Positions 52,836-63,800 of a stretch of 64,000 nt of DNA are shown here, in pieces. The notes beneath the pieces are model-generated. The model saw only the letters and a list, made by a program, of their open reading frames with translations. It made no database searches and was not told the origin of the DNA. This DNA is from Paulinella micropora (lineage: Eukaryota > Cercozoa > Imbricatea > Euglyphida). The position numbers and the translations under genes are program-made. The stretch is from positions 573,590 through 637,589 of the forward strand of contig BJOX01000336.1 in NCBI GenBank assembly GCA_009731375.1. The letters run 5' to 3'. Position 1 is the first letter of the stretch. Each line of letters begins with the position of its first letter.

Positions 52836-53558
52836 GTCCTGGAAGGATGGTTAGTTCAATTAAACGAGCTGATTTCCCTTTAGCCTATACGAGGGTGGTG
52901 ATTGACGAGCTAGGCGGGGATGAACTCATTGGGAATGATACAATGGCGGCGATTAGTGTGATGGGGAAAAACTTTCAGAATAAGTATGGGGGGCAGCTGT
53001 GGTATCAAAAGGCGCCGCATGGGTCAGCGGAGTGTTGGGATCGACACCAATCACGGGCACCATGCTGTTGACGTTTCGGCTCACGGATGGTTCGTCATAC
53101 ATGCACAAGTTTTGGGTAGTCCCAGCATATACGGTGGCCTGTTGTGGAGCTTGGCCGCGCTTAGGCGGATGAATACAACCATCGACTGTGCAAGGTATAC
53201 GGTGCGGTATGGGACGGGGGAAAACGCACCAGTATACAACATGGAGAAATGGTCAACGGATGACAGCCCGGGTAGTGAGGGGGAATGGACGGCCGGCAGT
53301 TTTGCGGCGGTGAAGGTCCTGCTGTCGGAAGAGGCAGCGGCTGACGAGGCAGCATGCGAGGTTTTTGCGGTGGGGGATCCTAAGCTAGCGGATGAGGAGA
53401 GCGATTCGGAGGACGAATGGACGCCAAATCAGATAGTGGCATTGTGCGACATGCGGCTGGAACACTTGAGAGAACAACGGCGATTGGCCACGGACGGTTT
53501 CCCGATACACGGTCGTAATCTGGGGGACCAACACAAGGAACTTGTGTTGGTTATGTAA
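52832..53558 (+). pseudogene. Protease-like and linker region
   Basis: 52832-53071 reads TRVVIDELGGDELIGNDTMA, which resembles the C-terminal flap strand of a retroviral-type protease (LIGND), but the expected DTGA active site is not visible. After a frame change near 53.03 kb, the frame to 53558 reads an acidic linker with EESDSEDEW and IVALCDMRLEHLREQ. Assignment is weak. Confidence 0.3.
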
Positions 53559-53689
53559 CGTGGCGAAGCCGAGTCAGGCGAAAACGGGAATTATCGAGTC
53601 AAGGATGGGGACGATCCCATTATGGTCGACTCGGTGGCGGGAATCAAGAAGGCGCTGAAGAATCGGATTTCCCTTGGGATTTCACGATA

Positions 53690-55135
53690 GTGCTCCCGGT
53701 GGGTAGACGAACGGAAATGTGGTGGTACGATATCGAGGATTTCTTGGTTCAGGATCCGATACCTATACCGAGCCGGACGCAGAAGCTCGTTATAGCGTGT
53801 CGTTTGGGTTCGAGAAAAGCGGCAAGGAAATATCGGGAGGAACTCCTTACACTGGATTTGGCCGCAATCCGAGATGAAGCGTTTATTCATATTTCGGGAG
53901 TATATCATCGCACACATGCGATACAGTACGCGATGATGATCGATCAGTTGGCCAGATATGCGGATCAGGAGAGGCAAACGCCTACCCTATACCGGTCTCG
54001 AGAGGGGTTTGAGGAGGATGGTGCGGAGGCCACGGTGGACGACATAGCCGGTAAGGCAACGGAGGAACAGATCAAGGAGGAAACGGATAAGGCTCGAGCG
54101 GCCTTGCGGGAACAGGCGAAGCAGTGGCAGGGAGGTGAGAAGTCTAAGGAGGACGTCTTGGCGATGATGGATCAACACATGGAAGTGTTTGGACCGTTAG
54201 AGGGAGGTTCGGTAAAACACCACACGGCAAGGTTCTATAGGGAGATGGGACAGGAGGTACCAGGAATAGGACGGCCTTCTCGTCTCAGTTTTCACGAGGA
54301 TAGGATTGCCAGAGAGATGACGGCGGAATTGTTGGAGAAGGGGCTGATAGAGGAGCGGTTGTCAGAATACTCCTCGCCGGTGCGGATGGCGCCAAAGCCG
54401 GACAGCACATTGCGGATGTGCATCAACTACTGGAAGATCAATCAGATCATAAAGAAGATCAAAACGCCGGTGCCGGATGTGCGGCGAGGGGTGGAAGTAT
54501 TGCGGAAGGCAAAAATATATTCCACTCTGGATCTGAAAAGCGGGTTTTGGCAAATTCCATTGGTGGAGGAAAGTCGATAGCTCACGGCATTTATGGTGGG
54601 TATGACAACATACGTATGGAAGGTTCTGCCGATGGGGCTTAAGGTGGCACCTGGGATCTTCCAGAAGGCGATGACCGAGATGTTGGGACACAAATTTCGG
54701 GACGAGGAGTTTGCCTTCAAACACGGCGACACGTCAACGTATGCCTTTACATACTTGGATAATGTCATTATATACTCTAACTCGGTGGAAGACCATATGG
54801 AACATCTCAGGGATATCATGCGGCGGATTAAGGAGTTCGGTTTCCGGCTTAATGCCAAGAAGTGCCACTTCATGCAAAAACGGACTCAATATTTGGGATA
54901 CGATATTGAGAACGGAACATGCACAATCGCGGCTAAGAAACGAGAGGCACTGGCGGACATGCAAATACCGCAGAACAAATCCGATCTACATTCGTTCGTG
55001 TCGTTGGCACAGTACTATGGGGAGTTTATCCCAAACTTCGCCAACCGAGCGGAGCCCATACGGAAACACATGAAGGAATTCAAAGGGGATTGGGCGAACC
55101 GAAGGAGTGGGGAGAGAAGGTCTTGGAAGCGATAA
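53690..55135 (+). pseudogene. Gypsy-like reverse transcriptase with in-frame TAG
   Basis: An upstream helical segment (WWYDIEDFLVQDPIPIP) is followed by RT: ELLEKGLIEERLSEYSSPV, LRMCINYWKIN, STLDLKSGFWQIPL, then TAG at 54578-54580 exactly before LTAF, then VLPMGLKVAPGIFQKAM, the catalytic box YLDNVIIYS, and GFRLNAKKCHF..YLGYDIE. The second catalytic Asp of YxDD is Asn, which should abolish activity. The frame is lost by one base near 55.1 kb. Confidence 0.85.
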
Positions 55136-56169
55136 AGGATTTGCGGGAGACGATTCTGAAGGATCCGTTGACGGAAGATGGAACGGGTCTGAGGCTGCCG
55201 GACTTTGAGGCACCCTTTATCCTGGATACGGACGCGTCGGCCTACGCGATAGGAGGAGTACCTTAGCAAGCGGACGAAAAGGGGCGATTACGACCGGTAA
55301 TGTTCCTTAGTCGACGGATGTCGAGTGCGGAAAGGCAGTACTGCACCAGGCAACGGGAGACATTGGCTATTGTCTGGTGTTTCAAGCGGCTGCGGGACTA
55401 TTTATGGGGGGCGAAGGAAACGAAAGTGCGAACGGATCACAACAACCTGCGGTGGTTGATGTCACAGGATCATACGGGACGGTTAGCGCGGTGGCAACAG
55501 GAGTTGTCGGAATATGACTTCCAGATAGAGTACATCAAGGGAAAGGAGAACTTTTTGGCTGATCACCAGTCTCGGTCGCGGCCGGATATCCATCCACAGA
55601 CCGAACAGGAGGAAAAAGCGGACATCGCCCCTCAGCGCCCACCGGGTGAGTCCAAGCTGAAGAAAGGCGAAGACGTTAATGCCATCCATTGGCACGTGGG
55701 TAAGGTATATATCCTCCTTCCACCGACAGCCCACGTAGGCGACGACTGCCTAAACGACTTCTTCCTAATGAAAGTCAAGGAATGGGAACCGAAGGTCCGC
55801 GCCACCAGGGCGAACAAAGCGACCTCGGTCGAACCGCCCATCCTACAGTTCTATCGGTCACACCAAGACCTCGACGATCCTGAATCCCGAGTCTTCTACC
55901 CGGTGTATCGGGACGGGAAAACCGTCGAGACGTTCTGGAAGGGCGTTACCGATAAATCGCCCGGATACAAGCCATGGCAGATCCAAGTATGGCCACGCAT
56001 GGTGCTAGACTACCCATTCGACCTCCAAAATGGCCGAATCCCAATACGGGTATGGGACGAGATAGCCGCCGAAGGCATCTCTACCGCTCTCATAGGGGCA
56101 CCAGCATCGGGGAAATACAAACCCGGCCGATTAGGCCAAGCTGCTAAATCCAAACGAGCTCGAAAGTAG
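55100..56169 (+). pseudogene. Gypsy-like RNase H and unknown C-terminal domain
   Basis: From about 55.1 kb, in another frame: FILDTDASAYAIGGVP, a TAG (55264-55266), QADEKGRLRPVMFLSR, QRETLAIVWCFKRLRDYL, TDHNNLRWL, and LADHQSR at the end of RNase H. The next 180 residues (to a TAG at 56167) do not look like integrase: no HHCC and no DDE. They include VYILLPPTAHVGDD and RVFYPVYRDGKTVETFWKG and end in a basic tail. Function unknown. Confidence 0.75.
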
Positions 56170-56801
56170 TCGAGGTGATGATCGAGGAAACGCATAGCCA
56201 AAACACGGGTAGTATAGGGGTACCGGGCCCAACCGCACCGAGCGGAAACCTAGCCACTGCCATACTAGGGACACACCCGAAGATACCTCTGTCTTGTTTA
56301 AAATACTACCTAAGTCCGCTCTTCTACGGGAAAGAGGGGATTGGACCTAACATGATGTAACAAACGGGAAAAGTGACCCTGCCCCGCCCTCCGTGGGGTG
56401 CGACGGCCCCGAAGGTATCTTGACGGGTCGGTTGTTGGTGTTACCACCATGGGTCGGAATAATTTCTGGCTAGCTCAACCTGGCCATTGAACATCACACT
56501 CGCCTCCTCTCGAGTTGCTAGCCCCGCCTCCCGCGGCTCTGGCATGTGTAGGGTGTGATAAATTATTCTCCACAGAATGTTACGTCATTTATGTCACGTC
56601 CCCCCTATCTTGTTGTTTGGGTGGAAGGTTGAAAAACACCAAGAGCCAGTGATAAGCATATATACTTCATTCATGCACTTAAGTGTCCCTATTCCTAGAC
56701 AGCCCGATTCATATATAATCCTAAGTACGGACAGGCGAAGGGATCCAAGGGCTCACGTCGCACCCAAATCCCCCTGTTGACATGTACATAAGTAAGCAAG
56801 T
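56170..56801. other. Spacer between pol-like and downstream frames
   Basis: GC-balanced DNA with short frames only. It contains GCTCTGGCATGTGTAGGG and a TATATAC near 56.66 kb. Nothing assignable. Confidence 0.4.
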
Positions 56802-58373
56802 GTGCAAAGACGACAAAATCCCATAATTCACAGCAAACACACACTTGCCTTGCTCATAATTTTGGCTCACAAACATACCGACAATCAAGCCCTTATGCCA
56901 CCTATAGGCATGCAAACAGCGCTGGAGCAGTACCTAGCGTTCCTATTAGCGTGCGTGGCGTCGGTGTGCGTTATCGCGGTGGTACACTTGCTAATGCAAG
57001 TCATCGCGGTCGATAAGGGGAAAGCATCGGACCAGAGGCAAGAAGGCCGGAGGCCAAACAACCGTCTGGGTCCGATTTACCTATGTCGGAGAGCCCCAGG
57101 TTCGCCACTCAGACACAAAACAGCACACTCGGATTCCAAGGGGGCCGGAACCATTCCGGAGGGACCCGCCCACCCCCAACCGAGCCCCACTTCACCTAGA
57201 ACCCCACTCAGCAATCTTTCCGATCACTCGAACACCGAGCCTACCCACATGAACCCGGAGGGAGCCGCAACGCCGGCTAGTGTTGCGCGCACACCTTCCT
57301 CATCCCCGATGGATGAGGATGTCGACCCAGAAGGTATCCTTCAGGAAGTCGACCCAGAAGGTATCCTTCGACAACCATGGGTTGACCCGGAACCGTGGCG
57401 CGTACGGGACGAGGACGAGTTCAATCAATTCGACACCGATTACGAGTCGGGTGAGGATAGTGATGCTGAAGTCATGGCGCGCAACCGAGCTAAGCGACGC
57501 TTAAAGGCTCGCCGTGAATATTGGCGGCGGTTCGGGTGCAAGGATAAAACCGAGACCGATAAATACAGCGACGGGTTAAACCCGGTCGAGGAGGAAAGAC
57601 TCGTCCCCGCACCTCACAACATGGATTATCAACACCATCGCTGCCCGCCACCTGAACAACCCCGACACTGGGGCAGGAAAGAGGAATTTGTGGCATACTT
57701 CCACAAAAAGGATGATATCCCATACGTATACGGCCCGATCTACCGACCGGTATAGTGTCATGGGGATAGACAGGTAGGCAGAAAATCTACCGTCTCATCC
57801 GATGGGAATCCAAATCAGGGAAACCCAAACCTCCCTTCCAGCCCGCCCCAGAGGGTCAACTATGCACGCGTCAACCGATTATTGATGCCGTATCGCATCC
57901 CGATGAAAACCATGTTACGGGGAATGGATCCTCACCTCTTCCAAGGGGACGAGGCGAGCGAGGAATACGAAAAACCCGTCCGATACGCCTTTGACCCGGC
58001 GTCACGCCAAATGCACCGCATATACCCTCCGTACCCGGATATCACGGACGCAAAGCGCCGCCTACGGCTTGAATGCCCAGCGCTCAAACATACAACCAAT
58101 CCGCGTTCTAATCCGTTCAAACCAATGGCGGAGCCATATCGGCATATGCTCGTTGGCAACCAGGTCAACTGGGTACCGGACCCTCACTATTTTGAGGACG
58201 AACCGGCCCACGGGGTCGTCCCTGAGGAAAGCATACCACCGCCACTTCCACCAATGCAAGATGAGCGGGGGGTTTACTCTCACACCCCATCATACCACTA
58301 CGCGGCACATGACGAGAACCGTCTCCGAGTGACCTGCGGTGGTGTGCGTCCAGCCCTCCAACGGCAGTTATAA
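56802..58373 (+). pseudogene. Unknown membrane-anchored ORF with in-frame TAG
   Basis: One frame runs from 56802 to a TAA at 58371 with a single TAG at 57753-57755. It reads a hydrophobic segment near residues 45-70 (AFLLACVASVCVIAVVHLLM) and a Ser/Pro/Thr-rich region. A duplicated VDPEGIL follows, then RDEDEFNQFDTDYESGEDSD, a basic helix, and past the TAG a Pro/Tyr-rich part (RIYPPYPDITDAKRRLRLE). Its position after RNase H recalls envelope-like ORFs of some gypsy elements, but there is no sequence similarity I can name and no signal peptide is certain. Confidence 0.45.
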
Positions 58374-58437
58374 CTGCGGACACAAGTGGATCCTTGACCC
58401 CGACCTATACATATCGCCAGAGCGATGAGGACCACAT

Positions 58438-58935
58438 ATGTGTCTGGAGCACAAATCTCTTGAGAAGGAACGACCATGGCAGTACCCAGTTACTAGACCG
58501 TGGAAAGTTCCTCAGAGCCCACCAACCTGGCCCGAAAATCCACTCCCACACGTGGTACCCTACACACCCATTCCGGGGGATCCTACATCACTGACCATGG
58601 AGCAGTGGGCGTTGATTCGGACTATCACAGGCTGGGCTAGCTTGTCCGATCAACGAAGAGCGTATGTGCTACGATTCTATAGCATCAAAGCGCTGCCCAA
58701 ACAGCTCTTGGAACCCTACGAGCTCCGAAGGCTCCGATGGTCACAATTGGATATCAGTGCCTACTACCGACTCCTGGAGAGAGCGGGCCTACCCCTCCCG
58801 GACGAGGTTCAGGCATACCGGGCCTATCACCTCCGAAAGGGCCACGATCTCCCATTCAATCTGTCGGCGGAAGGTGACGAGTTGCGTCAAATCAAGGAGG
58901 CCCTCGGAGTGCCCCTTGAGGAGAGTGCCCAATAA
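58438..58935 (+). CDS. Unknown ORF of the gypsy-like element
   Basis: 165 residues, ends in TAA. It reads a Pro-rich start and then a helical domain (MEQWALIRTITGWASLSDQR, LPKQLLEPYELRRLRWSQLD, GLPLPDEVQAYRAYHLRKGH). No known domain recognised. I looked for the R..HxxR..Y triad of tyrosine recombinases and did not find it. Confidence 0.45.
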   Translation: MCLEHKSLEKERPWQYPVTRPWKVPQSPPTWPENPLPHVVPYTPIPGDPTSLTMEQWALIRTITGWASLSDQRRAYVLRFYSIKALPKQLLEPYELRRLRWSQLDISAYYRLLERAGLPLPDEVQAYRAYHLRKGHDLPFNLSAEGDELRQIKEALGVPLEESAQ

Positions 58936-59618
58936 CCGTCCCCTACCCCCTGCCTATCAAATAGTGGGGTCACATATATTTCACCCTCGCCTCCCTACCA
59001 GGCGGAGCTACTATCGCCCCCAGCCACCTACAATCCCCGACCGATTTCAGGGAGTGGCAAGGCTACGACAAAGACATTATCTCCGTTTTCAACAAGAACA
59101 CATGGCGGTATGGCTCATAGCCATTCGCTATCGCCTGTTCCGAAACGGCCATGGATACCTACTCAATATCTTGATTGACCGCGAAGATGCCCGCCCAACC
59201 AACCCTCAACGCCTCCAATCCTGGGCGGAGAGTTGGGCTCGAAACTTCATCATGCTCGTCCAGAGTGGGACAGCGCGGTAGAAGACGAAGAGTTCAGATG
59301 GCACAAAGCTACAAAGCCATTGAATTATATATACCACTCTCGACACTGTTACCCACGAAGGGAGCAAGTGTACGAATATAAACTCGGGGACATAATGCAA
59401 AGACTATACCCTGAGTACGACCAACCACGGTCGTCGATCCGACCGTTCGATCTATCTGATGACGAACGGCAAATAATCGCATCCAACTCGATTACGAGCG
59501 CGACGATCCACCCTCCGACCAACCGTGGCAAAGGGGCGGTACCGCTCACCCTCCCAGTCCAGCACAGAGGAAAATTTCGTCCGATACGTGGAGGAAGACG
59601 AGAACGATGTGTTTTGAG
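58936..59618 (+). pseudogene. Further unknown coding remnants of the same element
   Basis: Following the 58935 stop, another frame reads PPTIPDRFQGVARLRQRHYL and WLIAIRYRLFRNGHGYLLNI to a TAG at 59279. Then a -1 change continues with EDEEFRWHKATKPLNYIYHS and RREQVYEYKLGDIMQRLYPE, then a third frame reads STEENFVRYVEEDENDVF to TGA at about 59618. Together they look like one protein broken at two points. Confidence 0.4.
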
Positions 59619-59775
59619 ACCCTCCAATAGGGGTTGTATACCTTCTAACTTCAAGCTGGCCTACACAAGTGTATATATCTATACAAAAAGTCCACCAAGG
59701 ACACCAAAATCGAAACAAACATCTAGACTGGCAAAGCGCCCGTTCATTCCAACAAATGGACGACCTACAGGCAAG

Positions 59776-59801
59776 TTTGTTAACAATATATAGTTAACAA
59801 A
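59776..59801. repeat. Short palindrome
   Basis: TTTGTTAAC and GTTAACAAA, perfect 9-base arms around AATATATA, just after the last coding remnant of the element. Confidence 0.8.
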
Positions 59802-61109
59802 TTTGTTCATAGGTGGACTCTTTATTCGGGCCCGATTGCCTTCCGTCTAATAAGGGGATCCGTAGCGCGCTGTGAGGGTATATATCCGCAATCTGACCGC
59901 CAAAAGGCTAGATTGTGATTGTATACTTTTCTCCACCCCAGCAAGGGATCCGGGACGCAACTTTGAGAATACATTCATCCCAGCCTACCGCAATAAGTCA
60001 GCGTAGGTGAAGGTATTTTTACGTCCTGGCCCCGATTAACCTCCGCCCCATCCAGGGAGCCCATGGAGCGACCGACATGCCATGTCCAGGAGCATACAGT
60101 GCATCTCCACGGCAATCTTATCTTTCTCCCAGCCAGGGAACCCGACCAATTCGGGAGAGCCAGAAGAAAAGAAGTTACTCCTCACATTCAGATGACAAGG
60201 GTCATCAAGGGGGCGGGGGGGGGGGGGGAAGGGAAGGGGGNNNNNNNNNNACAAGGGAGGGGGGATTGTAGGCGCAGATAGGTAAATATGTGCTACTTTA
60301 TTAATACACCGTGTCGGTCCAGACACAATAAGATATTGTTCCTATTAATAACACTCTTAACCGGATAATGATAATATTACTTACTAAAAAGGTCCGTTAC
60401 ACTTTTTAGGTCAGAATATATTATCGTTAGACCGGACAACTGGAATTGGCTGGTGTTTGCCTTGGTTGTTTTTGGGCTTCGCTAGTCTCCCACATTTTCC
60501 CATCATCTTTGATCTTTATTTATATAAGTGAAGAAGATTGGGTTACTGGCGAAGTTGTTGAATTCGGTTGAGTAAAAGGATAGGCATCAATAAATATATT
60601 CTTTTGATATCGAACCGGCAAAACAGAGAACGAGCTATTATTAATAGAATGGCTGCCATGCTGATCAAAAATCGACTTTTCACCATAGATTTTCCGGAAA
60701 AATACTGAAAAACTTGAAATGCCACTGAACGAGTGGCACCTCAACTTCAATCGTTCTACAAGTCAGTTTTGCTACTTCAAGTTTCACACCGGAAGAAAGT
60801 CGAAACTTGAATATAAACGAGGTGTTTCAGAGTCATTATATTTGCTAAATTACTGACATATATATACACAAAAAAAACCATGTTGTACGCTTTCTGGTAA
60901 ACCTCTGTAAGATCCCATCCACTTAAGTGGATCCGGTCCACGTGCACTTAACCCTTAACCGGTTTGCCACTTTTGGGGATCTAAAGCCACGTTTGGGGAT
61001 CCGACCCAATTTCAAGTTTTCAATCCCTATTTGTGGTTTTTGACAGTTATATTATTAAATTCAATTGAACTAAACCCGGTGGAAGCTAATTGTGTAAAAA
61101 AACCGTTCT
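59802..61109. other. No gene recognised; poly(G) and 10-base gap near 60.24 kb
   Basis: Contains a purine-rich, G-rich block next to the gap that could be a polypurine tract, AT-rich DNA at 60.3-60.9 kb, and TTAACCCTTAACCGG near 60.95 kb that could mark a piggyBac end. No coding frame is supported. Confidence 0.4.
60948..60968. repeat. Candidate piggyBac terminus
   Basis: TTAA followed by CCCTTAACCGGTTTGCC. PiggyBac elements insert at TTAA and start with CCY. No matching inverse end was found in the window. Confidence 0.25.
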
Positions 61110-61542
61110 TTAATAACTAATAAAACCTTGACAATCACTGTCACAACGGCTGCCTCTTACATTTCCCAGATGGAGCGAAATGATTGACTGTGTGCCACGG
61201 AAAACATTCTCCAGTTCGGCAAAAAAAATAGCGACAATCGCTGCAATAAGCACTGGTACGCTTGCGGATTCCATTACTAGCACACACCGCACAACAAACC
61301 GAGTTCTGCTTANNNNNNNNNNNNNNNNNNNNNNNNNNNNNNNNNNNNNNNNNNNNNNNNNNNNNNNNNNNNNNNNNNNNNNNNNNNNNNNNNNNNNNNN
61401 NNNNNNNNNNNNNNNNNNNNNNNNNNNNNNNNNNNNNNNNNNNNNNNNNNNNNNNNNNNNNNNNNNNNNNNNNNNNNNNNNNNNNNNNNNNNNNNNNNNN
61501 NNNNNNNNNNNNNNNNNNNNNNNAGGTTCAAGAAAAACAAGT

Positions 61543-61857
61543 CTACCCAGCATTTATTGCATTTTTGGCATCTCCGTCGATTTCCTGGCCTTGCCCAAGT
61601 ATGCCGTTATCGGCAGAGCCACTCCCTTCAATTCTGTATTTGATAATCCTCTGAGCAATCATCATGGAATCGTCTTCATCCTCCGCATCCCACTTCATCC
61701 AAAACTTGTCTTTTGTACGACCATACTGTGGAGAAACAGTACCCTCAATCTCCCTCGTCTTCCAGTCATCAGGCCATTTTTGTTTGGCATAAGCGTCACC
61801 AAATTCCCTGACCGGAAGACGCACACGGACTGTGAGAAGCTCTTGGTGCGCAGACAT
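61543..61857 (-). CDS. SH3/Tudor-like N-terminal module, probable second piggyBac gene start
   Basis: ATG at 61857, 104 residues. LLTVRVRLPVREFGDAYAKQ, then WKTREIEGTVSPQYGR and FWMKWDAEDEDD, read like a small beta-barrel with the pattern VxV..FG..YAK..GxV...VxW. The plus-strand gene at 63231 and the copia protein near 47.28 kb share it. The frame stops before the gap at 61313-61523, so what follows is unknown. It lies downstream of the transposase on the same strand. Confidence 0.45.
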   Translation of the reverse strand: MSAHQELLTVRVRLPVREFGDAYAKQKWPDDWKTREIEGTVSPQYGRTKDKFWMKWDAEDEDDSMMIAQRIIKYRIEGSGSADNGILGQGQEIDGDAKNAINAG

Positions 61858-61974
61858 GATGTTGAAAAAAAAAAAAAGGTCCCCGCCACATAAAAAAAGG
61901 CAACGAAAATTCGTGAAAAAAAGTGGTTGGTGCCTGGTTTCAGTTTCATATTTAAGTCACTTCTAGAAAAGCTA

Positions 61975-63032
61975 TGACATTCTGGTTTTCACAGATAGCT
62001 TCCCCAACACGTAAATATTAAATTTGCANNNNNNNNNNNNNNNNNNNNNNNNNNNNNNNNNNNNNNNNNNNNNNNNNNNNNNNNNNNNNNNNNNNNNNGA
62101 ATCGTCCTGCACCGTTCCCTCACCCTCATAACAAAACAGCGTATAAAAATAGCCTGTTACTGAACAGCACAGAGCAAACAGTTTGAATCCCCATTTGATG
62201 GCTTTTTTCGGTAAGTATTGCCTGAGGTAGGTACGCCCTTTAAAAGGGATCATTCCCTCGTCGATTGACACCCACTGACCCAATTCCCACAGCCTAGGAA
62301 AATTTCTTGTATAATCTCAATAAAGACTCGAACATTGAAAAGTTTGTCATACTGAGGGGAGTCACGAGGAGCTGCCAGACGGGGGTCAGTGAGATGAAAA
62401 TAACGTTTGATATTCTGATACCTCACGTACCCCATGATGCTTGCAAGGTCTGGCCACTGCCAGAAGTCTGACACAGCGCCAATCCAATAATCTGTTTCAG
62501 CAGGCAACCCCATCACCCCCATCATTATAAGGATCGCCAAAAATGAAAGTATGTCAGATAGTGTCACGGGTACCCAAGGCCGCTGACGCTCTGAGGGGTT
62601 GAGATTACGTTTCCAGGTTGCATACTTGTTGGTGTTTCTTGTGACATTCTGCCAGAATTGCGTGGGTAAGAACATAAAGAAAATATCCACCATACTGAGG
62701 AGGTCGGGGGAACGCACAGAAAGTGATGCCCTGGACTGCCCTTCGAATGCCGGCAGCACACGAGGAGGTGCAACACCCACCTTCCATTCTTTGACATCTT
62801 TGAACTCACTGGCAGGTAGGCTATCGCCTTCGTCAATCTCTAGTGCCGGATCCTCCTCCTCGTCTTCACCAGACCCCTCATCTTCTTCGACATCATCGTC
62901 ACTGACAAGTGAGTCGCTGGGATGAGGGGCTCGTTTGTTGTCCATATCTCCTTCTTTTTGATCCTCATGTTTAAGTTCCCGGAGTTTCCAATTGGAAATT
63001 TTTGTTACCAATTGGAAACAATTTTTTGGCAA
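61975..63032 (-). pseudogene. PiggyBac-type transposase (partial)
   Basis: Start at 63032 or, more likely, MDNKRAPHP at 62945. An acidic N-terminal tract (DDDVEEDEGSGEDEEEDPAL) leads into the transposase domain: FFMFLPTQFWQNVTRNTNKY, PWVPVTLSDILSFLAILIMM, DYWIGAVSDFWQWPDLASIM, RYQNIKRYFHLTDPR, then after a one-base frame break near 62305, SIDEGMIPFKGRTYL, the segment with the first catalytic Asp, and KKAIKWGFKLFALC, GYFYTLFCYEGEG. The gap at 62029-62098 follows, and no later catalytic Asp is visible. These enzymes cut and paste DNA at TTAA. The A run at the break is one base short. Confidence 0.85.
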
Positions 63033-63230
63033 CGGTTTTCCAAAAATTTATTCTCACGGATTCTGCTCAATTAATGACTTCCGATGTTTTCCAGGGCTCA
63101 GGAAAGACTGTGGGAAGCGACGTGTAAAATTTGTTCCGAAAACGGTTGGTAGAAGTTCGAGAAATCGGCATTTGACTGACCACCCCTTTTTTCCCACTTT
63201 TGCATTGTCTGAGGCATTTTTCGAAAAAAG

Positions 63231-63800
63231 ATGGAGGTGGGGAGCTGCGTTTCGGTCCCTGCTGTGAAACTTGGAAAGCCTTGGGCAAGACGAAAATTTG
63301 GAGAAAGTGTTTTTGGGGACATAAGGCTTGTTGGGAAATTGAAGGACAAGGAAACAAAACACCACAAAGCACTTGTAACGCTGAATCTGGACGACAAGGA
63401 TTATTTCTTTTCGTCCAATGTTCTGCGTGCTGAACAGGAGCAGGCAGTGGGTGCTTTTTCCTGTATTGATGCTAGTTTGAAGGAGGTCCTCATAGATGTC
63501 AGTGATGACGAGGAGACAGTCGAGGAGAACCAAGAGGAGGGGAAGGAGGAGGAAAAAGCTGAGCCAGACCACAATCTGTCTGCCTCAGACACTGACGAAG
63601 TAGGAGAAGAGGAAACGCATACTGGGTTCAATATTTGCCCCTGCGAGGAAAGCGAAGTGTATGACGAGGACACCAAGTTGGTAAAGAACGGTTTTCATTG
63701 GAAGTTGGAGCCACAAACTGTTGATTGGAGTGCAGACAGACCGATCTTCCAGCCCAAGACCAGGCTACAGGGCGCCGCAAACGCTTCCCCTCTTCAGTAA
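63231..63800 (+). CDS. SH3/Tudor-like and acidic protein, piggyBac N-terminal type
   Basis: 189 residues, TAA at 63798. It begins MEVGSCVSVPAVKLGKPWAR with the same module as 61543-61857, followed by a long Asp/Glu-rich region (SDDEETVEENQEEGKEEEKA), an EVGEEETHTGFNICPCEESE stretch and WKLEPQTVDW..PIFQPK, which resembles the start of piggyBac transposases. No catalytic domain follows before the stop. It is head to head with the minus-strand transposase, 200-290 bp apart, so the two may share a control region. It may be a truncated transposase or a stand-alone accessory protein. Confidence 0.45.
   Translation: MEVGSCVSVPAVKLGKPWARRKFGESVFGDIRLVGKLKDKETKHHKALVTLNLDDKDYFFSSNVLRAEQEQAVGAFSCIDASLKEVLIDVSDDEETVEENQEEGKEEEKAEPDHNLSASDTDEVGEEETHTGFNICPCEESEVYDEDTKLVKNGFHWKLEPQTVDWSADRPIFQPKTRLQGAANASPLQ

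Larger units (their letters stand above)
49931..59650 (+). mobile_element. Ty3/gypsy-like element, decayed, host of the copia insertion
   Basis: Plus-strand frames for a Gag-like region, a protease-like region, reverse transcriptase and RNase H in gypsy style, followed by several unknown frames to about 59.6 kb. No integrase core, zinc finger or tyrosine-recombinase motif was recognised after RNase H. Many frame breaks and in-frame TAG codons interrupt it. The 5' end probably lies before 43.4 kb; the 3' LTR is not identified. Confidence 0.7.

Noticed and set aside
58438-58935. Tyrosine recombinase of a DIRS-like element
   Set aside because: No R..HxxR..Y pattern could be placed, and the upstream RT/RNase H is of ordinary gypsy type.
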